Shown: piece by piece, positions 52,946-64,000 of the stretch | Position numbering within the stretch: position 1 is the first letter of the stretch | Layout: each line of letters starts with the position of its first letter | Source: Asterias amurensis | Lineage: Eukaryota; Echinodermata; Asteroidea; Forcipulatida; Asteriidae | NCBI RefSeq assembly: GCF_032118995.1 | Contig: NC_092651.1 | Span: forward strand, 12,487,285 to 12,551,284 | Length of the DNA: 64,000 nt | Direction: 5' to 3' | Translations under genes and position numbers: made by a program | Notes under the pieces: generated by a model | Told to the model about the DNA's origin: nothing | The model's input: only the letters and a program-made list of their open reading frames with translations | Database searches by the model: none

Positions 52946-54230
52946 CTGGTGCCCTTATTGCAAGTAAAGCACTTTTTATAACACAAAATTCTATTGATTT
53001 ATTCAAAAAAGTTAATAAAATTAAGTAATACCTTTTTAAAAAAACAGTCAAACTATTTGACTTAAAAAATACCAATTTACACCAATTAAGTTGTGATTGG
53101 TTGAATGAATAGCCTTAACACTAAAAGATATATAAATATATGTATATATATGACATTTTGTTATATTAAAGTTTAAAAGAGCAGTTAAAAAACTGATGAC
53201 CGAAAATCTGTCTTAAAAAAAACCCCAAAAACTTTAGTGTTTCTTGAATAAACAGCTGCAAAACACTATACAAAAATGTCAATAGTTTTTTTTTATACTT
53301 TTATATAAGGATTGAGCATAAATCAAATAATTTTAAGTTTGCTATTTTGCTTTATTAAGGAGCCACCTTGAAAGGGTTTTACAAATAGGTTCTCAGGAGC
53401 AGACATATTTAAAGAAGAGTTATCATCTTTGTATGCAATCAGCATCAATATGTGAAAACAAAACCATGGTTTTGTTATAATGTATGCATGCATACTCCCT
53501 CTCATCAGGCTTCAAGTAAAATATACACAAAAGACAAATTGAACAAAGCTACATCTTGTTCCCACAAAACAATTATATTGCAATATTATAAAAATACAAA
53601 TATACTTATAAAAAATATATGTACATAGTCAACAACAGCATAACTAGCTCCTGCAGAAAAAAACTGATCACAAAAAAAAGGTGTGACAGAGTTCTGCATT
53701 GCAATTAAAACTTAAGAGATAGCATGTACAGTGGACAGCAGGCCCGAGGCTAGCAATTTTAACATTCGACCAGTAAAATCATTGACAGACGAGTCAAGTA
53801 TTTTTCAACTAATGAAACAGCATTAAAATTTTGACTTGGATAAATTTCAGTCAGTTCTGTAGGAGTATCAACAAAGGTTCTTTACCCATAAGATGAATGA
53901 GATAAATTGTACTCAAGTGTGTGTTCAAAGAAAGATGGCTCTGATGTAAAACTGTCATTTTGATTCTGGCCTTGACTTTTGAGCTACGAGCCTTGCAGTC
54001 CTTCAAGATCTTAACCATTCATTTATTCTTTGTAATTATCACAGTATGCCCACACACGGCTTATAATCTTAAATTTTGATTACAAATCTCATTTTCTTCT
54101 CACCAACAAGATGGACAAAATATTGCAGAACATCAATTTGCTTCCTTTTAGGGAAAATAACTTTGGTAAAATGTCATTTCAGGACATGACCTTTATGTTG
54201 ACCCTTTTTACTGTCTGATTTGCACGCCCT
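52946..54230. other. Downstream of the VWC/VWD gene, nothing recognised
   Basis: AT-rich. AATAAA on the minus strand at 53351-53356 could end that gene's transcript. Confidence 0.35.
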
Positions 54231-54289
54231 TAAAGGTACTGCATACCTTTGGTAAATTGTCAAAGACCAGTATTCTCACTTGGTGTTAC
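54231..54289 (-). mobile_element. Family M1 element, left end only
   Basis: About 60 bp, directly 3' of the VWC/VWD gene stop codon. Confidence 0.6.
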
Positions 54290-54356
54290 TGTGTCCCGAC
54301 ATTTTCATGCACCATTTAAGAGCTTGGAAGTGGCGCAACACATTTTACACTTTTTA

Positions 54357-54559
54357 TCATTCATCATTGGATGTGATTACCGGGCAATATTTTCGAAGGA
54401 CACAAGAGTTCTCATGAAAGACGGTGCCTGCTGGACACTGGCATTGGGGCACACAGGCCGTTGTCAGGCACTCTGCAGTATCCACTATTGGGTTTAGACA
54501 CGTCGCCAGGCAGGCTGGCCCACAATTGTCATAGATCATGCCTTGGGGACAGCGGATAT
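54357..54559 (-). CDS. VWC/VWD gene last exon (TIL domain)
   Basis: Acceptor TTTCACTGTACAG. Ten cysteines in TIL spacing, then KYCPVITSNDE and TGA. Confidence 0.9.
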
Positions 54560-57500
54560 CTGTACAGTGAAAGGGAAAATATCGAAAAGCAAAAATATGA
54601 ATCTAATATTACAAATAAATATGATTCTTCCATCCATAAAGCTTTAACATCTCATGTTTAGCAATAGACCTGGAGTTTTATCTTTGACAGGGATGGGCTA
54701 CTTTTATGTTTTCTATAGCAAAGGTTGATTCACAAGAGCTAGTTGGAGATCAGGTGCACCTAATTTTCTATGCGTTTGTTTTTCATGATGGAATGATAGA
54801 ATAGTCACAATAATTTATAGAATGTGGGTTCGACTCCTTGCCCCGCCATGTCGCAAAACTTTTGTCCTCGAGCAAGGCACTTTAATCATAACTGCTTCTC
54901 TCCACCAAGGGGTAGAAATTGGTACAGGCGAGAGCTTGGTAGTAAGCTGCGATGGACTGGCATCCTGTCCAGTGGGAATACAAATATTCAGTCATTTAAT
55001 GCCAAGGAAACTGGGTATTAGCACCGACCTGATGAGCCAAATTGGCTCGGGCAGACTTTTTACTGTTTGACCATTCATCATCATGGTTTAAAACTATGCT
55101 AGGCTGTAATGTGATTAGTGTTATTGCATCCTCCAAAGCCACATGGTAAAGGCACTGGACACTATTGGTAATTACTCAAAATAATTGTTAGCATAAAACC
55201 TTACTTGGTAACAAGCATGAGAGAGCTGCAGTTGATAGTATAAATACATTGTAAGTCACGGCTCCCTCCGGTGTAACATAGTTTTTTGAGAAAGAGGTAA
55301 TTTCTCACTCAAATAATAAAAGACTTCAGCTGAAGCCTTTTATTTAGTATCTGAATGCACACAAGGTAAATCAACAAGGGTGTTTTTCTTTCAAATGCAA
55401 ATTCGATGACCAATTTAGCCAAAACTTTCACAGGTTTGTATATTTTATGCATAAAGTTGGGATACACCTAGTGAGAATACTAATCTTTGAAAATTACCAA
55501 ACGTGTCCAGTGCTTTAAAGGCAGTGGGCACTATTGGTAATTACTCAAAATAATTGTTAGCATAAAACCTTTATTGGTTACGAGTAATGGGGAGAGGTTG
55601 ATTATGAGAAACGGCTCCCTCGGAAATGACATACTTTTCGAGAAAGAAGTAATTTTCCACGAATTCGATTTCGAGACTTCAGAAGGTTATGTGGTCTCAA
55701 AATCAAGCACAAAACTTTGTGTGACAAGCATGTTTTTCTTTCATTATTATCTCACAACTTCGACGACCAATTGAGCTCAAATTTTAACAGGTTTGTTATT
55801 TTATGCATTTGTTGGGGTACACAAAGTGAGAAGACTGGTCTTTGAAAATGTTACCAAAAGTTTGCGGTGCCTTTAAACCATTCAATACCATATTGCTAAG
55901 AAAGCAAAAGGGTTTCACAACAAACAATTAGTACTTACTACAAGCACTGTCTTCAGACCATTTAATAGCCACTTTGTTTCGTTGGCACTCTAGGATGTAC
56001 GCTGATATGGCTTCACAGTAGCATGGCTCATTGCTGTGACAGCTACATGCGTCCTGCATACACCATTCAAAATATCGGTTGGGATCCACCACAGAGTGAC
56101 ACATCTAAAGATACAAGTTTAAAAAGTATTGTCAGAAATATCTTATTAACTTCTGGACGATAAGCCAGAATAAATATTTGCTTTTCTTTCTTTTTTTCGG
56201 AGAAGAAATGGAGGTTCTGAGATAGAAGAGCCACCTCAACTTTTCCGAGATAACTTTACTATACTAGGCCTACTTCAAACTGAAATATACTTTTCTTCTA
56301 TAAACAAGAAAATAAGTAGGCCTACAAGTAATTAAAATATATTGTTGTACTTCCTATTTTGTATGTTTATGTTATTTTGTGCATGGAGATACTACAATTA
56401 ATAAATGTCTGTCAACACTTGGATACATTACAATAAACCAAATTTGTTTCATTTCAATTACTTTTATAACCTAAGCTGTCTATTTTCAAACTTGTGGCCT
56501 ATGGCAATAAAATAACAATATAATATTCAAAATAAGCAGCTAATAGGTTTACATTTCTAAGAATACAAATGATCAACAATGGTTTTGACAAATGTAAGTC
56601 CTGAAAATGTAGGGAATATCAAAATGTGTGAAACAGGAAAGTTGCCATAAGGACAAACCGTCAGAATTAAAACACGAACACAATGTTGGAATTACATTGT
56701 TTGAGAGACTCTGTGGATATTAATAGTCAAATTCAAATTTGAAAGAAAAGCATCATCAGATATAAGCAATTATTCATTCAGATGAAAAACACATGGGGAA
56801 TATGGCAGGAAGGTATACAGATAGGGAACACTCAATTATTCACAATATAAAAAAAGTAATAAACAATGAGTTTGCCACATCTGGGGAAAAGTAGATCTCC
56901 AGATTGGCAAAATATACAAACACATTGTACAAATTGATCATTTTCAATACATGTAAGCAATGAAATTAATAGATAATAAAAGAATATTAAACAATGAGTT
57001 TGCCAGATCTGGGAAAAAAATAATTTTCAGATTGGCATAAAAAACACACTGTACAATTGATCACTTTCAATATATGTAAGCAATGACATTGACATAAAAT
57101 AATAAATACAGTGCTTGCCAGATCAGGACAAAATTATGTCGAGATTGGCATGAGAAAAAAACACAAACACAGTGTCCAAGTTGATCATTTTCAATACACA
57201 AAGCAATGAAATTAACAGACAAATATATGAAATGCAAATTCCTGTTGACCAAACACATGAAAAACAACAAATGCAAATTAATTGTGAACAAATATCAACA
57301 ATATACAAATTTGTCAGCCTAATTCAGTTGTGACAAAGTAATCTAACATTTTTATCACAGTTCAATCAAGAAAACACTCAAAACGTTAAAATGATGTTTA
57401 CAATTTAAATATATTGATTATATAATGCATGTTTCATATAGGGGAATCTTACCCCATAGGGAAATTAACACAGGCTAGAGCAGGACGATTCAAAAGAGGG

Positions 57501-60500
57501 CACTATTCTTAGAAGAATTATTCTAATAATAGCGCCCTCTAACTTAAGTTTGTACACAGTTTGCCAAAATGAGGGACAGAATCTCCTGACACACTAGTAT
57601 TGTTTTTTAATTGACAGTTCAAACAAGAAATTTGAATTGAATGTATTGAATCTGTAGGCTAATGTTTTCTGCCTACAGAGTGACCAGGGTGCTTGTGCAA
57701 TTCCTGTACTGGCACTGCAGGCCAAAGGCATTTATGCTTGCTGACTGCTTCACACGGCGGTGTTTTTGTGGCTGTAACCAATAACTGATTCGGTCTTTTG
57801 CCAGTGATTAATAACCAATGGCCAATTTTAACCGAAACAGCTATTGGTAACGACCGCGAAAACACACCTCTGGACGCAGTTTCGCACCTCAGATTGGATA
57901 CGCGGCAGGGCAAAAACACAAAATCAAATTAATATCTACCTGGAAAGATCTCTGGCGGAGCAAACTGCATTTCTTCCTGATGTCCTTCAGAACGAAGAAA
58001 CTCTTCCCGGCACAGACCGGAATGTTGTTGATCGAGATGGAGCCGAACTTCTGCCGAGTCTTGCCACGGATCTTGGCCACGGAGCAGTGTTTGTAGCCGT
58101 CTACCTTCCAGCTGTGAGCAAACTCCATGGCCGACCGACTCGGGAGAAACTGTCTCGTCGTACGGTCATCTTTGCGGTTGCCGTTCATGTTACCGCAGAG
58201 GCCACAAAGTGCCCCCGCGAATGTTTTCGGTGCGGACACTTCAATGTCATTCTTTTTAGACCAGCGGATGATGACGCCACGGTTGGTGGTGATGGTGATG
58301 CCGTCTTCATCTAAGGATGTGTTTGTTCGGGTGATCAGAACGTTCATTGGAGCGGCGTGAGTGTACGGCAGCTCAACAGGAACACCAGTAACCTGGGGGG
58401 TCAATGTTAAACACAGATGTAACATGAGCGTTAAAGGCACTGGACATGTTTGTTTGCTGTCAAAGACCAGTATTCTCACTTGGTTTGTCCCAACATACAC
58501 GTAAAATAACAAATCTGCAAACATTTGGACTCAATTGATCATCGAAGTTGCAAGAGAATAAAAAAAAAACCCACCCTTGTTGAACAAAACTTGTTGTGCT
58601 TTCAGATGCCTAAAAAGGGCTTCAGGCCTGGTCTTTTTTAAAGTATTAAAATATTTCAGTGAGAAATTACCTATTCCTTTTTTAAAGTATTAAAATATTT
58701 CAGTGAGAAATTACCTATTCCTAAAGAACTACATGTACACTACTTCAAAAGGAGTTTCTCACAATGTTTTATACTTTCAAAAACTCTTCATTGCTTTATT
58801 TACCTTAACCATCCCGTCGTAGTTAACTTCCACCTCGACACAGTCAAGCCGTAAGAACACGGCACGCCGATAGAACTTCTTCTTGTTGGCCTCATATTGA
58901 ACCTCAATGCTGAACTGGCTGCCGACGCAGTCTTGACTTAAGACGTAGCGGCAGTTTCCTGTGTTGTCAAATTTGTTGCCGTCGTAAGTTAGATACTTCC
59001 CACGGGTGGACACAGAGCACGTCTTGGATTCTGCAGAACGAAAATAAGTTGTTTCAATTTTCAAATTTGTGACTATTTTTTATTTGTAGCTTTGAATTTG
59101 TTTGGATAAACCTAGAAAGAAAATGAACACACAGAAACAGGAGGATAAAAATAGCAAACAAGAAAGAAAAACTGCACATAATTATCCAAGGGTAGCCCAG
59201 GGCCCAATTTCGTAGAGCTGCTTAGCATAACAATTTGCTAAGCATAAAATTTCTTCCTTGATAAAAACAGGATTACCAACCAAATTCCAATTGTTGCATA
59301 TTGCTTGTTACTGGTACTCAGCTGTTGTTTGCTTATCCTGAAAATCACGTGGAAATTAATTGGTTGGTAATCCTGTTTTTATCAAGGAAGAAATTTCATG
59401 CTAAGCAAATTTTTATGCTACGCAGCTCTATGAAATTGGGCCCAGATGGTCAGGTTGCAGCGATAAGCTTTATTCTTCCTTACAGATTCTCCTGCTCATG
59501 CGTCCGCTGGTTGTTATGGTCAACAGGCATTTATAAAGCATGACGCCCCAAAGCTATGGAACAACTTCACTTGCCCGTATCAATACACCAAAGTACATGT
59601 TACTCTCTGATTTTGTTTAAAGACCGTTGGACACTACTGGTAATTGTCTTCTCACTTGGTGTATCTCAACATATGCATATAAGCAAACCTGTGAAAAAAA
59701 ACACTTTAGTCACACGAACTTGTGTGCTTTCATAATGGTTGATTTTGAGACCTCAAATTCTTAATCTGAGGTCTCAAAATCAAATTTGTGGAAAATTACT
59801 TCTTTCTCGAAAACTGCATTACTTCAGAGGGAGCTGTTTCTCACAGTGTTTTATACTATCAACCTCTCCCCATTACTCGTTACCAAGTAAGGTTTTATGC
59901 TAATAATTATTTTGAGTAATTACCAATAGTGTCCACTGCCTTTAACAATCCAATTGAAAAGGATCATGTCTGTTAAGTTTTATGAATTCATTTATGGATT
60001 ATTTTAGTCCGTTTTTAATTTATTTATAATAAAACTAGCATGTGAAAATCTCATTTCAAAAGGTGGTCACGTTTTTCAACCTCTCCCATTACTCGCTTCC
60101 AAGTAAAGTTTTATGCTAATAATTATTTTGAGTAATTACCAATAGTGTCTGCCTTCAAGAAAGTCTTGAAAACCCATTTTCTTTTCAACAATTTAACAGT
60201 TACCTGGTAAACACTCTGGACAGCAAGCCCCAGGGGCCTCAAACCTCTGCTCATTCTAAAAGTAACACACAAATACAATACAATTACAATGAAGAAAAAT
60301 TATTTTGACAAGTGGTACTTTATAATGACAACTTCAATAGACATTAAATAATAGTAATAATATTTCATTCTCATAGCGCATTACATCAAAAAATAATCTC
60401 AATGCACCGTACATAATTATTACAGATACTGGTAATAAAATACAATGATAGTTTAAAATACATTAAAAGCACATTAAAACATTGGTACAACCAAAATTTA

Positions 60501-63500
60501 TCCCTAAACAATGTTAAAATACAAAAAAAAAGCATTCATAAATCACATAAAAACAATATTACCTAAAGACTTGACGAAAACAAAATGTTTTTAGAGCAGA
60601 CTGAGGACAAAAGAGAGGGTTTAGTAAAGGTTTGCAGTAACATAAATTAATGGGTAAGATTTGAAACTTTCATTGTACAGATAAAATCTAGTAAGGTTTC
60701 GTTATCATGAACATAAGTAGGATTTAAAATCTAGTAGGGCCTAAGGTTTGCAGTAACACAAAGTACACAAATAGGATTTGAAACTGCATGGTAGAGATAC
60801 AATCTAGTAAGGTTTGCAGAAACACAAAGTACACAAATAGCATTTGAAACTGCATGGTAGAGATACAATCTAGTAAGGTTTGCAGAAACACAAAGTACAC
60901 AAATAGGATTTGAAACTGCATGGTAGAGATACAATCTAGTAAGGTTTGCAGAAACACAAAGTACACAAATAGGATTTGAAACTGCATTGTGAAGATACAA
61001 TCAAGTAAGGTTTGCGATAAAACAAAGTACACAAATAGGATTTGAAACTGCATGGTAGAGATACAATCTAGTAAGGTTTGCAGAAACACAAAGTACACAA
61101 ATAGGATTTGAAACTGCATGGTGGAGACACAATCAAGTAAGGTTTGCGGTAACACAAAGTACATGAGCAGTATTGCAAACTTTGCATGGTTGTAAAAGAA
61201 ACAACAGAACAACAAGAATTAGGAAACCTTAAGTTTCATTCATCATGCAATAAACGTATCATCTGAATCTGCATTACCTCTTTGCACTTCAATTCCGGAC
61301 ACTCCATGACTTCGCAGACGGCCATTCCCTGCTCACAGTGGCACATGGAGCATTCAAAATTCCACATGTCATCGGCCTTTACATGAAACAGCAGTAGAAA
61401 CAAAAATTTAGTTGGAAAAAAACTTTATACAAAGACATCCTTCTTAGCAAAAGATCCGCTCTTATGGTATCGGGCCCAATTTTATAAAGCTGGAGGCAGA
61501 AAGTATTGCCTAACGATTTTCTGCTAAGCAGAAATGAGCAGGATACCAGTCACAAATTGAACATCTGACTTTGAATGGTAACCTCATTCCGGTGAGTATA
61601 ATTTCGGTTTGCTAAGCAGCCCTATGACATTGGACCCAAGCATTAGAAAAGTCCAAGCTAAACACACAACTGTTTATAAAACACACACGTAGATCTTTGT
61701 CATTAGATTGGTTGAACAAAAGTCATCGTGTTTTGTTTATTTGTTAAACATTTTCCAAAGGATCTACAGGTAAGCTATACCGTGTGTCTCAAAAACAAAA
61801 CTATACAATCTATGAAATGGCTGCCGAACAAAAAGTATATGATTCTGGGGGACAAGATTTAGGTGTATGGATAGCAAAAGGTCTCAACTTTCACATGACA
61901 TCAACAAGTCCGAAAATACTTTGTGCCTGGGTGAGCACTGCTCACTTTTGTAAAGGGTATGAAAATTAGGCTGCATATGAATTAGCCCTCCCTTTTTGAG
62001 GGGCAAGTCCTTTGAAGCTTACAAAATTCAATCCAAGATGTCGGCTACTTCAGGTCAATGGGTAACCTGCCTGAAGAATAAGTAGCCAACATCTGTGACA
62101 TTCCTTTTTTCAACAAACCTCGGTAGTCTAGTTGGTAAGACACTGCTTTAGAATTGCAAGGGTCGTGGGTTCGAATCCCACCAAAGTAACATGCCTGTGA
62201 TATTTGTTCACAGGACTCGGGAAAGTACTGAGTATACAGTGCTAACACACATCGGTGTATGGGTAAAACCAAAATTAATATTCTTTATCCCTGATGCAAA
62301 TTTAACATCTATTATATCGTTGCGGTACCCGCTGCCAAAACATAGGATTCAAACTGCCTCTAGCTACCGGGCAACCTCGGTAGTCTAGTTGGTAAGACAC
62401 TGCTCTAGAATTGCAAGGGTCGTGGGTTCAAATCCCACTCGAGTAACATGCTCTGAAAAGAAACAGTTTGTAACATGGAAATTGCACAAGTAACATCACC
62501 CCATTCTGACTTCCTGTTCACTCATGCATACAAAAATGGTTTAATGAACCATAAAATTCACCCAGCAAACTCAAACTGACCGCAATATTGGTCATGAATT
62601 TATCATATCACCCTCAATTTTGTAAGTTAAATAATTGAAAGGCTAATTCCTGCTGACCTAATTTTTATACCCTTCACAAAAGTGAGCATTGTCACCCAGG
62701 CATGAATTATTCGGACTTCTTGGTGTCATATAAAAGTTAAGACCATAAGCTTTCCATACATATAAACTTTTTCCCCAAGAATCATATATATTTTATCATC
62801 GGCAGCCGTTTCAAATTGTGTATAGTTTTTTTTTGAGACACCTGGTATAAAGCCAACTTTGTGCGTTGTTACAGAATATACAAAGTCTGGCCTTTTGAAG
62901 TGCTTTAATCAATCTAAATTATTAATATTAAACTTACCAAATGAAATCTTCCTTCATGAGTGCAATATGAAACATCTGTACAGATAAATAAAAACAAGCA
63001 AAAAAACAAAGGGATTAAAAAACATTTTGATTACAATTTTCCGTTAAGTAAATAGATCATACATCATGTTAATTGTTTTGAAAAAGGTGGGCTATTTTTC
63101 CTATTTAACCATTTTATGTCCTCAAACTGCCCCAACCGACCTGCCTGTTATTCTTCAAACCGACCTAAACCGTCCTGCCTGTTAATCCTCAAACTGCCCT
63201 AAACTGCCATGCCTGTCCTCATATTTTGAGGAGTAACAGGCAGGTTGGTTTAGGGCGGTTTGAAAAGTAACAGGCAAAAAGATTAAGGGCGGTTTGATGG
63301 GTAACAGGCAGGACGATTTAGGACGGTTTAAGGGGAAACAGGCAGAACGGTTTAGGGCGGTTTGAGGAGTAACAGGCAGGACGGTAGAGGACAGTTTAAA
63401 GAGTAACAGGCAGGACGGTAGAGGGCGGTTTAAGGGGAAACAGGCAGAACGGTTTAGGGCGGTTTGAGGAGTAACAGGCAGGACGGTAGAGGACAGTTTA

Positions 63501-64000
63501 AAGAGTAACAGGCAGGACAGTTGAGGGCAGTTTGAGGAGAAACAGGCGGGACAATTTAGGACAGTGTAAAGAGTAACAGGCAGGACGATTTAGGGAGGTT
63601 TGAGGGGGAACAGAAAAGACGGTAAGGGCGGTTTGAGGAGACCAATTAAGAACTCACTACGCGGTAGTGAAGTTAATAACAAGAAGTCCCCTCAATCCAC
63701 TAAAAGCTAGAGTAGTATTCCTGGCTGATTTTTCACCTTTCGCCCAAAGTAGTAGGACAGTTCTTTTCAGAACTGAGAAGTCTCCCGAATTCTGAAAATC
63801 TACCTCGCAATAGTAGAATATAAAGCAAGACAAGTTCTGAAAAGAACACAATCTACCTGGCAAGTACATATACACATGGTGTTACTGCAAACCAAATATA
63901 TAACAGACATCTCTCCTTTCTATTTTGGACTTACCATTGCAAGAGTGACTGTCTGACTGTAATGCGTATCCATCAGAGCATTGGCAGTAGTAGGAACCTA
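54357..64000 (-). CDS. EGF-VWC-VWD-C8-TIL secreted protein, C-terminal part
   Basis: Eight minus-strand exons: 63935-64000 (cut by the window edge), 62938-62975, 61278-61376, 60204-60255, 58804-59030, 57940-58392, 55939-56104, 54357-54559. All phases fit; 433 residues to the stop. Numbered from the first complete codon: EGF-like end (1-21, GSYYCQCSDGYALQS), VWC (about 23-84, CTHEGRF, CHCEQGMAVC, CCPECLP), VWD (about 86-300, KYLTYDGNKFDN; GLCGNMNGNRKDD), C8 (about 299-366, CHSVVDPNRYFEWCMQDAC), TIL (about 370-426, CPQGMIYDNCGPAC, CQCPAGTVFHENSC). VWC-VWD-C8-TIL at the C terminus is the layout of BMPER and kielin/chordin-like proteins, extracellular BMP modulators. The preceding EGF unit differs from BMPER. 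The VWD lacks the GDPH cleavage motif (STRGKYLTYDG instead). The N-terminal exons lie beyond the window. Confidence 0.88.
54821..55076 (+). mobile_element. SINE with conserved core, in the last intron
   Basis: GTGGGTTCGACTCCTTG (box B-like), GAGCAAGGCACTTTAATC, then GCGATGGACTGGCATCCTGT. The core is of the kind shared by widely distributed animal SINE superfamilies; family not assigned. Confidence 0.6.
55147..55515 (+). mobile_element. Short TIR element, family M1
   Basis: First of two head-to-tail full copies. Confidence 0.8.
55516..55876 (+). mobile_element. Short TIR element, family M1
   Basis: Second copy. It shares CTTTAAAGG with the first, so the two are abutted at a single TTAA-like junction. 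Confidence 0.8.
55939..56104 (-). CDS. VWC/VWD gene exon (C8 domain)
   Basis: Acceptor TATCTTTAG, donor TGTA/GTAAGT. Eight-cysteine pattern from CHSVV to DSAC. Confidence 0.9.
56105..57939. other. Intron with a 115-128 bp tandem repeat and small palindromes
   Basis: Three degenerate copies span about 56865-57240 (GAGTTTGCCACATCTGG, GAGTTTGCCAGATCTGG, TGCTTGCCAGATCAGG). A hairpin GAGGGCACTATTCTTAG / AATAGCGCCCTC is at about 57496-57541. An inverted repeat of CACGGCGGTGTTTTTGTGG lies at about 57740-57885. No gene. Confidence 0.5.
57940..58392 (-). CDS. VWC/VWD gene exon (VWD second part)
   Basis: Acceptor TTGACCCCCCAG, donor TTCCAG/GTAGAT. Contains GLCGNMNGNRKDD and the first cysteines of C8. 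Confidence 0.92.
58432..58800 (-). mobile_element. Family M1 element abutting a VWD exon
   Basis: Reversed, with a duplicated TATTTCAGTGAGAAATTACC inside. Its right end runs into the donor region of the exon starting at 58804. Confidence 0.65.
58804..59030 (-). CDS. VWC/VWD gene exon (VWD first part)
   Basis: Acceptor TTTCGTTCTGCAG, donor GTTAAG/GTAAAT. SKTCSVSTRGKYLTYDGNKF opens the VWD fold. Confidence 0.92.
59195..59450. mobile_element. Family M4 foldback element
   Basis: GGGCCCAATTTCGTAGAGCT and its mirror end GCTCTATGAAATTGGGCCC, with GGATTACCAACCAAATT and TTGGTTGGTAATCC inner arms. Confidence 0.8.
59620..59944 (-). mobile_element. Short TIR element, family M1
   Basis: Reversed, partly deleted. 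Confidence 0.75.
60061..60160 (-). mobile_element. Family M1 element, right end only
   Basis: From CAACCTCTCCCATTACTCG to CAATAGTGTCTGCCTT. Confidence 0.65.
60204..60255 (-). CDS. VWC/VWD gene exon (end of VWC)
   Basis: 52 nt; encodes NEQRFEAPGACCPECLP. Phase 0 in, phase 1 out. Confidence 0.85.
60650..61190. repeat. 66-bp minisatellite, about seven copies
   Basis: The unit contains AAGGTTTGCAGAAACACAAA and GGATTTGAAACTGCATGG. Because 66 is divisible by three and the unit lacks stops on the minus strand, a false 163-codon frame appears. Confidence 0.9.
61278..61376 (-). CDS. VWC/VWD gene exon (VWC core)
   Basis: 99 nt, 33 residues, eight cysteines (FECSMCHCEQGMAVCEVMEC). Confidence 0.9.
61466..61640. 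mobile_element. M4-type foldback element, diverged
   Basis: CGGGCCCAATTTTATAAAGC and GCAGCCCTATGACATTGGACC ends; TTTCTGCTAAGCAGAAATG inside. Confidence 0.6.
61776..62850. mobile_element. DNA transposon-like element with about 220-bp TIRs
   Basis: The left arm (61776-62000, GTGTCTCAAAAACAAAACTA) and right arm (62635-62850, ending AGTTTTTTTTTGAGACACC) are inverted, diverged copies along their whole length, including ATGGCTGCCGA / TCGGCAGCCGTT. The interior is largely two SINE S1 units. No transposase frame is seen. Confidence 0.7.
62110..62452 (+). mobile_element. SINE S1 dimer
   Basis: Two S1 heads (CTCGGTAGTCTAGTTGGTAA) about 258 bp apart in the same orientation; the second lacks the tail. 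Confidence 0.75.
62938..62975 (-). CDS. VWC/VWD gene exon (start of VWC)
   Basis: 38 nt; encodes VSYCTHEGRFHL. Very short, but splice sites and phases fit. Confidence 0.8.
63115..63640. repeat. 34-35 bp minisatellite, head-to-head arrays
   Basis: The right array repeats GTAACAGGCAGGACGG and TTTAGGGCGGTTTGAGGA from 63231 on. The left 63120-63215 holds the same unit inverted (CCTGCCTGTTA). The switch is a hairpin at about 63217-63231 (CCTCATATTTTGAGG). Confidence 0.85.
63640..63905 (+). mobile_element. Family M5 repeat
   Basis: Begins ACCAATTAAGAACTCACTAC and ends near GGTGTTACTGCAAACCAAAT. The hammerhead-like part is missing at the left, where the minisatellite ends. Confidence 0.65.
63935..64000 (-). 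CDS. VWC/VWD gene exon (EGF-like, partial)
   Basis: Donor AATG/GTAAGT. Second half of a calcium-binding-type EGF module; continues beyond the window. Confidence 0.8.

Noticed and set aside
60724-61215. 163-codon frame with 22-residue repeats
   Set aside because: Product of a 66-bp intronic minisatellite whose unit is divisible by three. No signal, no splice support, and it lies inside an intron of the VWC/VWD gene on the same strand.

Overview
This is a eukaryotic, animal genome window: spliced exons with GT/AG borders and matching phases, class A GPCR genes, an IgGFc-binding ectodomain, VWC/VWD/C8/TIL domains, ankyrin repeats, tRNA-type SINEs, a LINE 3' end and a very dense load of short terminal-inverted-repeat elements. 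The repeat landscape and the orphan and neuropeptide GPCR types suggest an echinoderm, most likely a sea star. That is inference from family resemblance; no database search was possible.

Layout. 1-3.1 kb: short transposons and a SINE. 3.1-10.9 kb: a tandem segmental duplication of about 3.7 kb. Each unit carries a single-exon rhodopsin-type receptor on the minus strand; the left copy is frameshifted, the right copy (7811-8803) is intact. 11-19.5 kb: repeats, including about 182 perfect copies of a trinucleotide forming the tail of a LINE fragment. 20.0-21.2 kb: an intact single-exon neuropeptide-type GPCR on the plus strand, with a dispersed repeat in its immediate 5' flank that carries hammerhead-like motifs. 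21-33 kb: no gene recognised, many short transposons. 33.3-35.5 kb: a tandem array rich in TGAGTCA/TGACTCA. 35.45-51.23 kb: a five-exon minus-strand gene for a 145-residue ankyrin-repeat protein whose last codons and stop lie at the edge of that array. 41.0-45.9 kb: nested in intron 2 of the ankyrin gene on the opposite strand, a four-exon gene for a 709-residue type I membrane protein (signal peptide, IgGFc-binding ectodomain, one membrane segment, cytoplasmic tail with 14-residue repeats and tyrosine motifs). 54.4-64.0 kb: the 3' part of a minus-strand gene for a secreted EGF-VWC-VWD-C8-TIL protein resembling BMPER/kielin-chordin proteins.

The three spliced genes were assembled by hand. Every exon junction keeps phase and every model ends in a stop codon with total length divisible by three. 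The most interesting candidate for an undescribed system is the nested IgGFc-binding-type receptor. Its tail carries an ITIM-like LIYESI and a second YxxL motif, its upstream region holds two copies of an IRF-like GAAACAGAAA site, and a broken copy of part of its ectodomain exon sits inside a palindromic element in its likely 3' UTR.

Nothing shows that the genes act in one pathway. The GPCRs are signalling receptors, the VWC/VWD protein is likely extracellular (possibly a BMP modulator), and the IgGFc-type protein is a possible surface recognition receptor. Boundaries of repeats are approximate (about 10 bases).
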